64,000 bases of DNA from Trichosphaerium sp. ATCC 40318. Taxonomy: Eukaryota > Discosea > Flabellinia > Trichosidae. The translations under genes and the position numbers were made by a program. Numbering within the stretch: the stretch's first letter is position 1; each line of letters begins with the position of its first letter. The notes beneath the pieces were generated by a model. The model was not told where the DNA came from. It did not search any database and saw nothing but the letters and a program-made list of their open reading frames with translations. The stretch covers positions 90,274-154,273 of the forward strand of contig JALMLS010000330.1 of assembly GCA_038496445.1 (NCBI GenBank), read 5' to 3'. Positions 22,075 to 34,349 of the stretch are shown here, in pieces.

Positions 22075-22342
22075 TTTAGTACAACCAATCTGGTTTTGAG
22101 TTGACTTTTGGCATTTTAGCCGAAATTCGAGTGAACTTTGCAAAACGTTTTATCTTGTTCTTACCAGTGTCACGTGGCTTTTGTTATTGCGTCTTTTACG
22201 AAGGCCATGTGGTAGTCCACAAGCCAAACACTAAAGAATGTGTAGTGTTCAATGAACGTCAAACGGTTGAAAACGTGAAACATGGTTTTTGGCGATATAA
22301 CGTATTAAAGAACGTCGTGCTTGATATTAATGCTTGTTGGCA

Positions 22343-23464
22343 ATGTCTAAAGACAATTGGCGGGTAGTTCACTTTAAATGGTATAAGAATGCCAAAGACA
22401 TCACCGAAGTGCGTCTGTGCGGCTCTTGGGATAACTGGAAAGTAAATCAGCTGATAATGACAAAAGTTGTAAAATATTCAAAATCTGGTGATCTAGTCTC
22501 TTGTGTGTTTGGAGCAGGTTTAAACTTAGCACATGGCACGTACGAATACAAATTTGTTGTAGATGGCGTATGGCAGCATGATGACACCGCACCCACGCGG
22601 GTCGACGCCTCAGGTAACATAAACAACGTAATAACGATCCTAAAAGACTTTCAACATAAATATTATTTAAACAATCCTAAAACAACTCAAAATGATCCTT
22701 GTCGCACTTGTACAGATACAATAGGAACAATGGACGTAGTTATAAACTATTTAAAAGACGAGAATAAGTATGCCATTGAAGGCGCGATACCGCCTCTATT
22801 AAACCTACCACTTGAACTACAACATATGATTATAGACACTTCCAAAGAAGTTTATGTCAAATGGCCTGTACTGTGCTATGGTACAGCAGTAACTTCTCGA
22901 TTCAATAATAAACTTGAACGACATGGCACATGGAAAACAAGCGCACATGTTTGGTTTTATGAAGATGGAAAGGCGTGCAGAAAACATCAAATTTTCAAAA
23001 ATGGAGTTATTTTTTCATCATGCGATTATAACCTTGGTATGAGACATGGCGCTTATCGAAGATGGTACAAGTATACTCCTAAAATACTAGTATCTAATTG
23101 TTGCTATAGGTATGATAATGGGCAGCCTTGGCAGCAGTTGGAGTATAAAAATGGTAAAAAACATGGAAAGTCACAACATTGGTACAAAAATGGACAAATG
23201 ATGAAATTGAGGTTTTACAATAACGGTAAAATCATTGATAATACTTTATATTGGTATACTACTGGTGTGCTTAAAAGCTCAAGATGGTATATGAACGGGA
23301 AACAGCATGGAGAGGAGAAAAAGTGGTACACTAATGGATCTCTTGCTTTTTTAGCTTTGTATCATCATGGAACGGTTACTGCTACTCCACAGTGTTGGAC
23401 ACGTGCTGGAAGACCTACAGCACGAGTTTTCCTTGTACGTAGGCGTATAAGGAGGAGAAGATGA
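22343..23464 (+). CDS. CBM48 - F-box - YwqK-repeat fusion protein
   Basis: Intact single-exon ORF of 373 residues; the first ATG is at 22343. Residues 6-105 match the AMPK-beta type glycogen-binding module (CBM48): VRLCGSWDNW...GTYEYKFVVDGVWQHDD, with the glycan-stacking W32, K70 and W77 kept. Residues about 150-195 form the F-box-like segment of this family (LLNLPLELQHMIID...YGTAVTSRFNNKL). The rest is YwqK-like repeats (WYKNGQMMKLRFYNNGK, WYMNGKQHGEEKKW) and a basic tail. By family logic it could bring glycogen-bound proteins to an SCF ligase, by analogy with laforin-malin; that is inference. It shares a 268-bp divergent spacer with the RNA ligase gene. Confidence 0.82.
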   Translation: MSKDNWRVVHFKWYKNAKDITEVRLCGSWDNWKVNQLIMTKVVKYSKSGDLVSCVFGAGLNLAHGTYEYKFVVDGVWQHDDTAPTRVDASGNINNVITILKDFQHKYYLNNPKTTQNDPCRTCTDTIGTMDVVINYLKDENKYAIEGAIPPLLNLPLELQHMIIDTSKEVYVKWPVLCYGTAVTSRFNNKLERHGTWKTSAHVWFYEDGKACRKHQIFKNGVIFSSCDYNLGMRHGAYRRWYKYTPKILVSNCCYRYDNGQPWQQLEYKNGKKHGKSQHWYKNGQMMKLRFYNNGKIIDNTLYWYTTGVLKSSRWYMNGKQHGEEKKWYTNGSLAFLALYHHGTVTATPQCWTRAGRPTARVFLVRRRIRRRR

Positions 23465-23696
23465 CCTAAACTTATACATGTATAAACCTTGAAAAAAAAA
23501 CTGTAAAAAAAGCCAAAACTCAAATAAACCTGATTGACTCTGTACCAAGTTCACGTGGTCTTTGTAGAAAAATTAGTCCGTGATGGAGAATAAAATTGTT
23601 CTGGTTGGAATGATATCATAGTAAGTCTCAAGACGATATTTGATAAAACGTTTTTTCTTTAATTTTTTCGTTTCATTACAAATACACTAGCACTTT

Positions 23697-25702
23697 TTAA
23701 TCTGAGGAGTAATCATTTGCTGTAATAGATTGTGCTTCTTTTTCCATTCGTTGACGCTCCATATCAAGCCTTTTACTCTTGCCACGATAGAATAAATTCA
23801 ATGCAACTGACAAAGCGAGTACAGCAAACACTACAAAGAAAAAAAACCGTTAAGGTTTTGAAGAGAACTCACCGTGTAATCTGCGTACTTAAATACATTC
23901 CATGTTTAAAGTCATGTGGTGGTTTACTTTCTTTAAGAGCTGTCATAGCAAATATTAAAGCAATAGCAATCACATTACCCATTGCGTTCAGTAGTCCTTA
24001 AACCATTAGTAAGATGCTGGTTAACAATAATCGTTCTAGCTGTACCTGTGCTCGTTGATTCAGGGATAGGATATGTCACTTCTACGGCACTATCTAATGC
24101 TACTGGAGTGAGTGAAAGAGAAGCGAAACCAAAGCATATATGACATATAACAACAGCAACATAAACATGAGGACGTAGAACCAACCCTAACCAGATAGCG
24201 CACAATACAACTCTACATGGAAAAGTATGTACAAAAAAACCAAAATACACTTTTGAGACGTACAGAATGGCACCGATTCTTAGCATGAGTATATACCGTC
24301 GGAATATATCAATAAGAACACCAGATACTATAATACCTATTAAACCAGAGACAATAAAACTTGCTCCAAGAAGTCCAATGTAAACCTAGTTTTGTTGCTT
24401 AGTTTTTGGTTGCCTTTGTAATTATTGATTTAGTTCGTACGTCACTAACACCAAATGGTTTCCATACACTATTTATTACTGTCAAATACCCTATTAGTGA
24501 TCCATAGGCTAAACTATAACCAAAAAGAAGAATGACATAATTAATTTCTTTAAGACAACCCCACACATCCTGAAAAAAGCTATTTCCCTCAAGCTGTTGT
24601 GGCTGAGATGCTGCATAACTTGGTGGAGTAGGTGGTTTGCTCTGTACTGCACATAAACATAATATACCCGAAAAAGTACCAAGCAAAGCTTCAATGAGAA
24701 GAACCAAAGGAATATCAAAGCCTTCGGAGAGTCAGAAAATTATTACTAAGAAAAATCTAAATACAAATCTACTAAAAAAGATTGCCTGTTTTGACGATCA
24801 ATGGGACCAATCCAGAACCAGCGGCATTGCCTAGAATATTGGATACTACACCTAATGCTAGTGCTATACCACGTTCCTTTTCTCCGAACCAATTAAAAGC
24901 CAATAGAGAGATAGTATTCATGCCAATAAACGGCTGTACAATGCCGGCTATACTTTGACCTTCAAAAAAACGGATTTAATATTTTCCGAAGATGCACGCG
25001 ACATACCGACAAAAGAAATCCAAAATTTTCCTCTCATAGACACAGGAATAAAATCCGGCAAGTAGCGAATCCAACCACTTACAATAAGAGCAATACCACC
25101 AATGCGTACCTAAAACAAAAATCATTTAAATAACATTGCAGTTCAAATCGTTCAATTCTTCACTTTTTTTCGAACTGTGTCACGTGATTGACGAACAGTT
25201 GAGTTTGGATTTTTTATGTTTGCGATCAAATTAGTGCACATACTATTGTTTTAAACCCGTAAAACTTGAGTAGATATGATACAAGCAAAGTTGCAGGGAA
25301 AAAGATGATCATCAAGGCTTGATCTATAAAATGTCAAAGGTGTTATCGCGTGTCATTTACAAGACAACTTAGTGGCCTCGTGTCCATACGTACTCATCAA
25401 ATTAACCTCAAATATGCTTATTCTAAGATATTTAGATTTAGAAGTTTACTCAAATAAAATAGGCGTACTTGTAGTAGTCTTGTACTATATCTGCGATTGG
25501 CGCGTATGTCATTTGGTACATCGACGGGAGAAATGTAGCTAAGGCGAATATGGCTAACATCACCCAACGACGCTTGTATCGTTTATATTTAGGCGATGGT
25601 GTACCTATCAGAGGCATTTGCGCCTCAACATTCTCTTCCTATCTTAATTTAGCAAATGCGTAGCCAATGAAAATTTCCTATTGGTACTTGTATTGATGTC
25701 AT
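23697..25702 (-). CDS. Major facilitator transporter, FLVCR/SLC49-like
   Basis: Twelve-helix membrane transporter of the FLVCR family (heme or choline export/import in animals). Exon 1 is 15 nt (25688-25702). Exon 2 from 25638 encodes YKRRWVMLAIFALATFLPSM...APIADIVQDYY, the family N-terminal signature. Later exons contain AFNWFGEKERGIALALGVVS, the loop KPPTPPS, and INYVILLFGYSLAYGSLIGY...WKPFGVSDV. The C-terminal tail is charged (LFYRGKSKRLDMERQRMEK) and ends at 23697. The substrate cannot be told from sequence. Other MFS families fit less well because of the PPTPPS and KRRW motifs. Confidence 0.8.
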
Positions 25703-25815
25703 TTATGTGCCGTTTAGGTTGTACCGGCAGTTTAAAATTAAGTTAAAAGACTAGAGTTGACTAACAATATTCAGAACGCATAAGATCAACCAAACGCGAT
25801 CGCTATGTAGTAGAG

Positions 25816-28800
25816 ATGAGTATTGTCACTATCTTAGCGTGTATATGCCTATTTTTAATATACTCTGAGTGTGTTGTAATACATAGACTTCAAATAGCAC
25901 CAAGAGAGGGTAGTGATGACTTTAACTATAACGTACGTCAACTCTCCGTGCTTCAATTTACGACAAACCTTTGTACTTCTTTTTAATAGCGTAATACGCC
26001 ATATGCCATTAACGCGGCGCCTCTAATACATTGTATTAGTTTAATGACGGCGAAACGGGAACACTTGTGTGTTCAGAAAGGAGCATATCACTAGCCGATC
26101 CAATCAATACTACAGTAGCGTAAATCTCTGGCTTTTTTTGTAATTCTTACCTAATAAAGGTTTTTCCGGTTCGATACGCTTGCTTTATCAGCGAGTGCTA
26201 TGGTGACTAGTGCACGCATACGTTTCACATCAACAAAATACGACAGCAATCCTATTAAGCTCTTTCTTCATGTTAGCGCTGTAGGTACGTTCTAATACCA
26301 TTATTTACGCGTAAGCAAGTATTCATTAATCAATATAGGAAAGATATTTCCAAAATCGCTGTTTCAATGCGCTGAGTTGCCAACCCAAGCCGATCCAAAG
26401 TCTCATATCCTTGAGCAGCTTTACGAGTACGTAATCACACGTGGTGAAAAAGTAAGTTGTTACTTTTGAATAGAAATGCGGTTGTGTGGTCTATAGACCA
26501 GCCATGGCAACAAAACGGTAAATATGATAGCGTTGACTTGTCAATGCGTATAAATGAAGTGATTGGTACTAGTCAAATAAGTTTTTGTATTTTTGTTCTT
26601 TGTGATCGTGATGACTTTCTTTTATCCTGTGCTTCCTACTCGTAAAAGTATGCTAAATATATTAGGAGATATACAAGGCAGCACAGGATTAGATATAGGC
26701 GTGATAATGGAGGAATCTTCAAGTACCACTTTATTATATTGAAGTTTTCTCGTTTTTTTCTTATGTATTTTTATAGGTGGTTCACGAACAGTTTTTTCGT
26801 ATGAAGCGTCTGAAGATAATAAAGGAAATACGCCTGTACAATTATTTATAGGTTAGCCAACATAACTTACTTACAAACATCACTAACGTATAAAACTTTT
26901 CTCTTACTTTGTTTAATCAAGATTACTACACTCAAAACGATGTAACAGAACCTCCTACGACGGCCTCTCCTCCTGATTTTCCAAGACCAGTACCTACAGT
27001 TCCTGAAATACCTTTGAGTGGCGGTAACAGTTGTTTGCTTAAAATATTACGTGTATAACTAAACTCTTTGCTAGGCAAAACAGGAAAACTAACAACATTC
27101 CTTGATAGCAGTCTTTCACAGTCTTCTACAAAATTTAAAATTGGGCAAACCGTGTATGCCCAGCTAGTCGATACGTCAGTACAGGAATTGAGGGTAGTAG
27201 GAGTACGTTTTGTTCATTTCAATCGCTGGCTAAACTTGCCTGTAAGGTTATCGTTGATGGAAGCTTTTTGTCTGATATGTCTGTTACAATTAACAGGATT
27301 TTCAACACCATTGCTTCTCTACAATTTCCATTAGAAGTTACTGACGTTACGAAACGTCAACTGAGACAACAATGTGATAACATAGTTGTCTCTGTAATCT
27401 ATAATGATGCTTCGACTTCAAATAAAAACTTGATGGCTTCAACAAACCTTACAGATGGTACAAAACCTCACTCACAAGATTAATGAAACTGAAGAAAGTA
27501 CTAATATTATTGTAGAAGCGTGTAGTGAGCTACCATCGATAATAGTTGCAACTCCCAGTGGAAGATCTAGCAATTGTGCGATACTGGCTTATTTCGGTTT
27601 TTCTTATTTCTTTTCCCAGTTATGGTAGTGATTATTGGAGCTGTTGCTGGTTTTGTGGTTTTGATACTTGTTATTGGGTCAATCGTTGGTGGTGTCGTTT
27701 TGTATAAAAGACGTAGAAATAAATATGAGAGTGCTCCAGTAATAGACAATGGTACTCTATTGGAGCCTCTTTCCGGAACTCTTTTGTTTCAATTAGAGCA
27801 GGTACTTCCTTAATAACATTCTCAATGTTTAATCAAAACCTTTGGCTAACCACTAAGGCCATGAAAGGACGCATTGTTCTTTTTTGTTTTCTACTATCTG
27901 ATCGTTTTTTCGCTTGTTCTAATTTTGCTTGTAGATCATCGTTGAGAACTCTGACTTTGTTGAACGTTTGAGCACTTGCGTTAATAGTAAACTGAACGAG
28001 ACGTTTGCTAAAGCAATTGTCATAATACATGAACATAATCGGTTAACATTTGATATGATTCGTCCTCATATAATAAAGGAAGTATATACTTGTAGTACGC
28101 TTTGCTCTCTTATAGCTACCTCATTTGCTTATAACCTACTACACTAGCTCAAATTACAACGTTCATGCGGGGAAACACCTTTCTAACGAAAGTAATGCAA
28201 GCTTTTGCTGCCATTAGTGGTCATAGCTTTGTAAAGGAGCACTTTGGTCCTCTTATGTGTGAAATATTCGACGAAAACGCTTGCTATGAAGTACGTGTTT
28301 TATCACGTGATTAGAAACTAACTGTTATCTAATAGGTAGACCCTGAAAGGCTTCGAAAAGGAGAAAATCTTGAAGATAATAAACGTCGTTTACGACGGCG
28401 TACAAATCAGTTTATTGAAATTATCATAAAGTCAGTAGATGAGATACCGGAGTAAGTAGTAACATACAGCTACTTTCTTCCGGAATAGCGGAGAAGATTA
28501 CGACGAAAAACTTTTTTTTCAGAATATAACTCATTTTCTCTTTTTCTATCGTGGAACTTAAGAAAGATTTAAGAAACTAATTAAGTGCCACTATGCGTTA
28601 CATTGTTAATATTTTTTGATAATCATGTTTATTTTAAGGTCTATCCGTCGAATGTGTTATATGCTTGTACAGGAAGTATCTACAAAATTCCCTAAAGAAA
28701 GTATACAACCTACACTAGCAGGATTTATATTTTTAAGATGGATTCTTCCTGTGCTATCTAGACCTCATGTTATATTATTTGATGTGGCCCCTGAGTCTAT

Positions 28801-29676
28801 ATCATATCACCAAGGTACTAAACTACAAATGTAAACGTTGGTAGTGCCAGAAAAGCATAAAGACAAAATTATTTACTGGGTTTTTTTTTAGAGGAGTCAA
28901 CTCCAAACGCTGATCGTGCATGTTTGCTTATTGCAAAGATAATGCAAAATATGGCTACAGGGCGTAAGTTTCTAGAACCTTACATGATTACTTTCAATGA
29001 TATGATTGATAATCAAGCTCAAAGGTTAACGACGTTCTTCAAGTTGTTACCATTATCAGTAAGTTCTTGTTTGTGTCAGTTCTTGTTTTACTGACTTTGG
29101 TTTTCAAGGGCCCAAGGGCGTCTTTCATGACTATAGATAAACACGTTGTCATTGCTTGTACAGAGATTATACATCACGTCACTAATGAAGTCTGCTATGA
29201 CGTATGTTTGAATTTTTGTGATTTTTTGAAAAAAGTTGTGTTTATCCTTACTGAGTACAACCCTATAAACACGTTTATGGCACTAATACTTTTAAAAAAC
29301 ATTATTGCCAAGCAGGTCTATATATTTAACTTATAATATGCCGCCCTTTACTTCATAGCGTAGTTTCGTTGGCTAAAAGTTATTGTTTTTCTGAATCTTT
29401 TTTTTGTTGAAATATCTTCATCTGAACGCTAATTCTCTTCTTTCTTAGGCGAAACTTGACGAACAAACTTACTGGAGGGATTTAAGAAATATACTTGCTC
29501 AGCTTGGACCACCAAAATGTAGCTTTGACAAGCTTGCTAAGATATCAAAAATGAATATTGTCTCAGAAGAAGCAAAGGAAATATTGAGATTGACAAAAAA
29601 AAAAGAATTTAGGAATTTGACCTACAGTAAGCCTCAATACTCAACTCCACCCGGTTCATTGTATGTATTGAACTAA
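25816..29676 (+). CDS. Single-pass transmembrane protein with cytosolic RasGAP domain
   Basis: Signal peptide MSIVTILACICLFLIYSE. The extracellular part resembles DNRLRE/CBM96-type jelly-roll domains: LSASAMVTSARIRFTSTKYD, NAVVWSIDQPW...KYDSVDLSMRINEVI, GGSRTVFSYEASED. A second beta-rich region with Cys follows. The membrane helix is MVVIIGAVAGFVVLILVIGSI, followed by KRRRNK. A 56-nt intron (GTACTT...CACTAAG) then joins in phase to a RasGAP domain: EVYTCTQITTFMRGNTF (arginine finger R), CYEVDPERLRKGENLEDNKR, KESIQPTLAGFIFLRWILP, ACLLIAKIMQNMATGRKF. It ends at TAA 29676; an alternative last exon after 29872 is possible. The product would switch off Ras at the membrane; the ligand is unknown. 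Confidence 0.72.
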
Positions 29677-30128
29677 TGAGTAAAGAAATGTACAACGTAA
29701 AAAGACTTCCACTTGAAAACATAAGAAGAATTACCTCATAAAGTGTAAACTAAAAAAAAATGTATCAAACAAACAATTGACTCTTTTCTCACTTTACTTC
29801 AAACTGCATTCTTTACATTGAGGCGACATAATCTTACATAAGAGAGTTATTTTAATATTTCAGCCAAAACAGACTAGTCGGATACATGCCAGGAAGCTCT
29901 ACTAGTCAAAACTGTAAGGCCACATATCTATTTTTGAGCCCTGTTGTTTAGTGTACTACACATACATTTACCATGGATTTCGTAGTGTTATTCAGGGATC
30001 CGTGAAAAGAACATGCAGAGGGATTACGTTTTTTAGAGATAACACGTGAATGATGGTTCACAGAAATTCCGCAAACGCATTTTCTCCCGAAGACAAATCA
30101 GAAACGCCACGTATGTTAATTCTTTACT
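29677..30128. other. Intergenic, nothing firm
   Basis: About 450 bp after the RasGAP gene. A stretch starting at 29873 after a good acceptor (TATTTCAG) stays open for about 80 bases and could be an alternative last RasGAP exon. Otherwise nothing recognised. One CACGTG at about 30046. Confidence 0.3.
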
Positions 30129-30326
30129 CTAACGTGTTAGGCTACCGTTGAGTTTGAAGTACTTCCACAAGTACTCCTCTTCCCTATCAGTGTGAGTGCC
30201 ATCTGGATACATGGCTGAAATTAGCACATCGTGTACTGAATACAACATTTTAACTACAAAATAGACTCGCAGTAGGGTTAAAGTAATACGCCTAGCCTCT
30301 TTGAAAATAAGTATTACATCCCCCAT
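30129..30326 (-). CDS. Small ORF, unrecognised
   Basis: ATG-initiated ORF of 65 residues (MGDVILIFKEARRITLTLL...YPDGTHTDREEEYLWKYFK). A possible small intron (GTATTACT...TTGTAG) lies inside and would shorten it in phase. It matches nothing I know. It lies head to head with the tectonin-type gene, about 90 bp apart. It may be chance. Confidence 0.3.
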   Translation of the reverse strand: MGDVILIFKEARRITLTLLRVYFVVKMLYSVHDVLISAMYPDGTHTDREEEYLWKYFKLNGSLTR

Positions 30327-30416
30327 GGTGCTTTTGGTATTACTCTAATAGCTCCGTGGATTTGGGAGAATCGTAGTACTTGTGAACAATGAACATTCAG
30401 CTCAAACCATTAAACC

Positions 30417-31661
30417 ATGAAGCAGCTCTTCTCCGTCTTTGTAATTCTGTTTGTTTCCTTCTTTACGACTTTCTCAAGCTACACCACACGCGATACAGAA
30501 GTACTTGAATGCTCTCGTGTTCCTTTCCCTTATAATCCTTCCGGAGTTAAACATATAGCCGCATCACCAAATGGCACGTGGGCTATAGCAAACGACAATA
30601 CAATACACTTGTTAAAAGACGATGGAACTTGGATGATTGTTTACGGAGGCCTGCAAAACATTAATGTGTCGCCTTTTGGAAATGACATATATGTTATTGG
30701 CATCAACAAATTCAGTCATATCTGGCAAAGACATGGTGTTACGGTACGCTACATTTTTATTTGTGACTATTGTTTGTTTTCTCACTTTCTTCTCTTAGCC
30801 ACAACTACCTCAGGGTTCGTCTTGGTCGAAAATTGAAGGAGGACTTCGTTCATTATCTCTGAGGAACGATGGCAAATTTTGGGGTGTAAATCCATCCGAT
30901 ATTGTGTATTTTCATGATGGTACTCGCTGGATTCAGGTATGTCTTTGTAGAAACTGTTCTTACTTACTTGAACCTAGCACCCCGAACGTAACATGCTTGA
31001 GGTTACTGTAGATAAAAGCAATGAAGTTTATGGCCTTACAAGGAATGGAGACTTATATCGTCGTCAGGATTACGTTGGAAGTTGGGATCTTGTTAAATCA
31101 CAGCTAGAAGCTCGAGGTATACGAATTTGTAACGATGTTATTTGGGGTGTAGGAAATACCGGAGCTCTTTCTAGAATTAACACAAGCCAAGACCCTCAGC
31201 ACATAACATCGTTTTCATTTACAACGAAAGGTGTAAGCGGAGCACCAAGCACTGTTATTTCTCAGGTCAGCTGTAACCAAGCAGAAGAATTTCCTTGGTT
31301 CGTTTCTGGAGGCGTAATTTATAATCAATGTACAGTAGTACCACAACCAACGGTATCGCCAACGCTACCACCGACAACTACAGCACCAACACCTTCGCCT
31401 ACAACAACTCCGACAGCAAGTAGCCCAATATCGTTGCCAGTAGTCAAACCGGTGACACCAAAGAATCCACCTTCATATAAAGCAGTGAAGCCAGTGCATC
31501 CACAAATTCCTCCTTCATACAAAGCAGTGAAACCAGTACACCCAATACTTCCACCTTCGTATAAAGCAGTGAAGCCAGTGCATCCTCAAATTCCTCCTTC
31601 ATACAAAGCAGTGAAACCAGTGCACCCGCCACCATCAAAACTGGTTTACCCAAGGCCATAA
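30417..31661 (+). CDS. Secreted tectonin-type beta-propeller protein with proline-rich repeat tail
   Basis: Three exons, all phase 0 (30417-30743, 30799-30936, 30978-31661), 382 residues. The signal peptide is MKQLFSVFVILFVSFFTTF. Residues about 30-245 hold tectonin-like propeller blades (VKHIAASPNGTWAIANDNTI, WSKIEGGLRSLSLRNDGKFW, EVYGLTRNGDLYRRQDYVGS). A Thr/Pro/Ser-rich, mucin-like stretch follows, and the tail has four copies of about 14 residues (IPPSYKAVKPVHPQ). It is probably an extracellular or cell-coat lectin-like protein; tectonin proteins in amoebae bind sugars or lipids (family knowledge). Confidence 0.75.
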
Positions 31662-32100
31662 TTGTCCAAAATAAAACTCAATTAGATAAGACACCAAGTT
31701 AAACTTTTGCCTTTTACTGATACTGTTTTTCGTCTGATGCAGTCAATTTGATCTCAAACAGCAGGAAATTTTCCAGTCTGTACGCATGTTGATTCAACCT
31801 AAACAGTGCTTTGGAATACCTTGAAATCATTGCTGTGCAATTATATTGGTGGGAAATAAAAGGTACTAATTGTGAAATAAAAACAACAAACAGGTACAAT
31901 TTAAGTAGTAGGTAAACAACTGTCACTTTTTATGCCTAATTCAACTTCACTATTGTTGTAGCCAGTATTGAGACTGCCGACTAAAGTAATTTGTTTTACG
32001 TACGCATGTAGTCATAGTTTAATAGTACAGAAATAGTGTGCTTTGAAGTAGTATTTAATTACTTGGCACGTGCTAATTAGCTTAGTGTACAGTAACAATT
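31662..32100. other. Convergent intergenic region
   Basis: About 440 bp between the tectonin-type gene and the unrecognised minus-strand gene. AT-rich, one CACGTG at about 32069, no gene seen. Confidence 0.35.
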
Positions 32101-34349
32101 CTACGCTTTTACATAAGACTGAAATTCGCTACCAGCTTCCTCGTATACTATGTTATCTATTTTCCCAGAGAAACTTACGTTATCGCCAACAACTTGTCCA
32201 TGTACCTCCAATGCTTTTGGTAAATGAAATCCCAAATCTCCAAAAATACCTTCAACCTCAGAACAAAGCTCCTCTATTTTACTGATCGTATCAACTGTTT
32301 TCTTTTGTGTTTGTTCACCCTCATTATCGGCTAAGTCCTCCTTTTGGTTTTCTGTCAAAGGAGTATATTTCAAAGCCCTCATAGTCGTGTGTTTCTTGTC
32401 ATTTTTTCTAAGTTCCATTGCAACCTTTTTACCGAATGCTATTGAATCATGAACAATAGAATCAGTTACCTTAACATAGTAGGATTAGTAACACAGCTAC
32501 TTGTTTGATGCACGTACTCTTAGCACTGGAATAAGGTCACCTCCGACCATCTTTCTGTTTGATTTTCTTTCTAAAGATAAAACGTGCTTCATCATATCTT
32601 CGTTTGTTGAAAAAAGCATCTGTCTTCCAGCTGAAGAATACATAAAGCCAATGTAAAATACACCAGCCTGCTTAAAATCAAAAGTGTACATATCCACAAA
32701 ACCTAATTGTGAAACAAAATTAGTACTCAATCATAATCTTTTTTAAGTTCCTGCCTCACTCACGTGATAAAATTGATTGATCATCTTCTTGAATAAGCTT
32801 TCGGGTAATTGAAGCTCCCATTTTACCAACGTAGTTAGCTAACCGCGCAATATTTAATGCTCCTTTCGCTAAAGCGGCATGCTTTAAATTAACAGTTACT
32901 ATAGCTGGGATACCCTATGAAGAAGGTAAGTTAAATGATATGTTCAATTCAAAGTAAAGCTACAAGAAAAGAGCCATTTAAATTGCAAAAGCATTGTACC
33001 TTCAACGCTGCAATCCCAAATTTGTTGTCAGAAAACTGCGGGCTCATAAAATCAAATAAGTTTAGTAACCGTCTCTCTTTTTCTTTACTCATCCCACAAT
33101 CACCATATACTCCAACTGTTGCATGGCTACCAATACCAAGAAGACTCAATAACATCTGAGCCTTGAACCATCTTGAAATATGCCAAAAAGGCTTATCCTT
33201 AAAAGAGGACTTAAGAACTGCGTTTAATCCATCATACACTAAGAACCACGGTAGCGTCAAGAACAATGACGAACCATAGAATATCTAAACAAGGTTAGTA
33301 GCTATAAAGAGTTGTAAAAGGAGTATAAGACAACGAACCTTGTCAGGTACTTTCATATTAATTTGTGTACACTTAAACTGCACGTTTAAGTCTCCTTCAA
33401 AATCTGTTTTACCATTGTACCTAAGAGACCCATTTGCTTTCACAGGTCCTTCGACATTGAAAGAAAATAAATCTACACTGTCTAAAGATTTTGTCGCTCT
33501 TGACTTTGTTTCTGTAGTGTCCAACTCTTCAGCTGGAATTTTCTCTGAGTGTGGGATTCGAAGTCTAACAAAAGTAAGAACACGTGTTTTTCGAGGTTGA
33601 CGCACAATATCTTGCCGTTTTCTGTTGCGATTTTACTCTTTACTGCATTCTCTATTATCTCCCATCTCTTTTTATCCCCTTCAGATGGACCACCTTGAGG
33701 ATGTTGCCATATTGTCGTGTAACTTTTTGCAGGCTTTTTTTGAAAATACGCAAATACACCTGTTTCACCACGTGACATTATAGAGAGTGTATTGTCCACC
33801 CATTCCTGCACTATATTTATACCTGTTGAAACATCTTTTTCTCTCTTTTCTACAAGTTCTTTTTGTTTCTCTGTTGATTCTTCTTTGTTCCAACCAAAAT
33901 CTACAACAGAAGAAAATTCAGTGTTTTTTGCAAATATTTGAAGAAAAAAAATGAAGTTCGCTGGCTCTTACAGTCCTCCAAAGCACTGATATTAATAATA
34001 AACGCTTTAACACGCTTCCAAAACTCATTTTTTGACAGTGCAAGTTGTAAATAGCCTGTACATCGTGGATGCGGTCCATTTACAGCTATTTTTAAGTGGT
34101 TACCGAAATCTTTACCAACAGCGTTCCTACGTTGATTATTACTCGTGTTTTCTTCCAAATCGTACCTTTTTTTAATGTCTTCCACTGTCAGTTGTGTTGC
34201 ATATTGTTTGTACCGTCTTCGGGCAACTGTAGTAGTTTTGCGTCGGTTCTATGGTTTTGATTAGTGTTTTCGTTAATTAGCGTAAAATAACACTAAATAG
34301 CTATATTTACGCGTACAGCGAACGTTTTTAGGCCTCTTGACCTTATCAT
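32101..34349 (-). CDS. Conserved-looking multi-exon protein, function unknown
   Basis: A spliced reading frame of about 600 codons can be joined in phase. The start ATG is at 34349 (MIRSRGLKTFA, then GTACGC intron) and the stop at 32101. The N-terminus is very basic (NRRKTTTVARRRYKQY), so mitochondrial or nuclear targeting is possible. Readable parts include KRRWEIIENAVKSKI-like helices, SFNVEGPVKANGSLRYNGKT, SLFLTLPWFLVYDGLNAVLK, LLSLLGIGSHATVGVYGDCG, FVDMYTFDFKQAGVFYIGFM and a coiled, charged C-terminal region with FHLPKALEVHGQVVGDNV. I recognise no family. Consistent intron phases over many exons show that it is a real gene. Confidence 0.6.

Noticed and set aside
28616-28834. Separate small gene
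   Set aside because: It is an exon of the RasGAP domain (FIFLRWILP block) and joins in phase with its neighbours.
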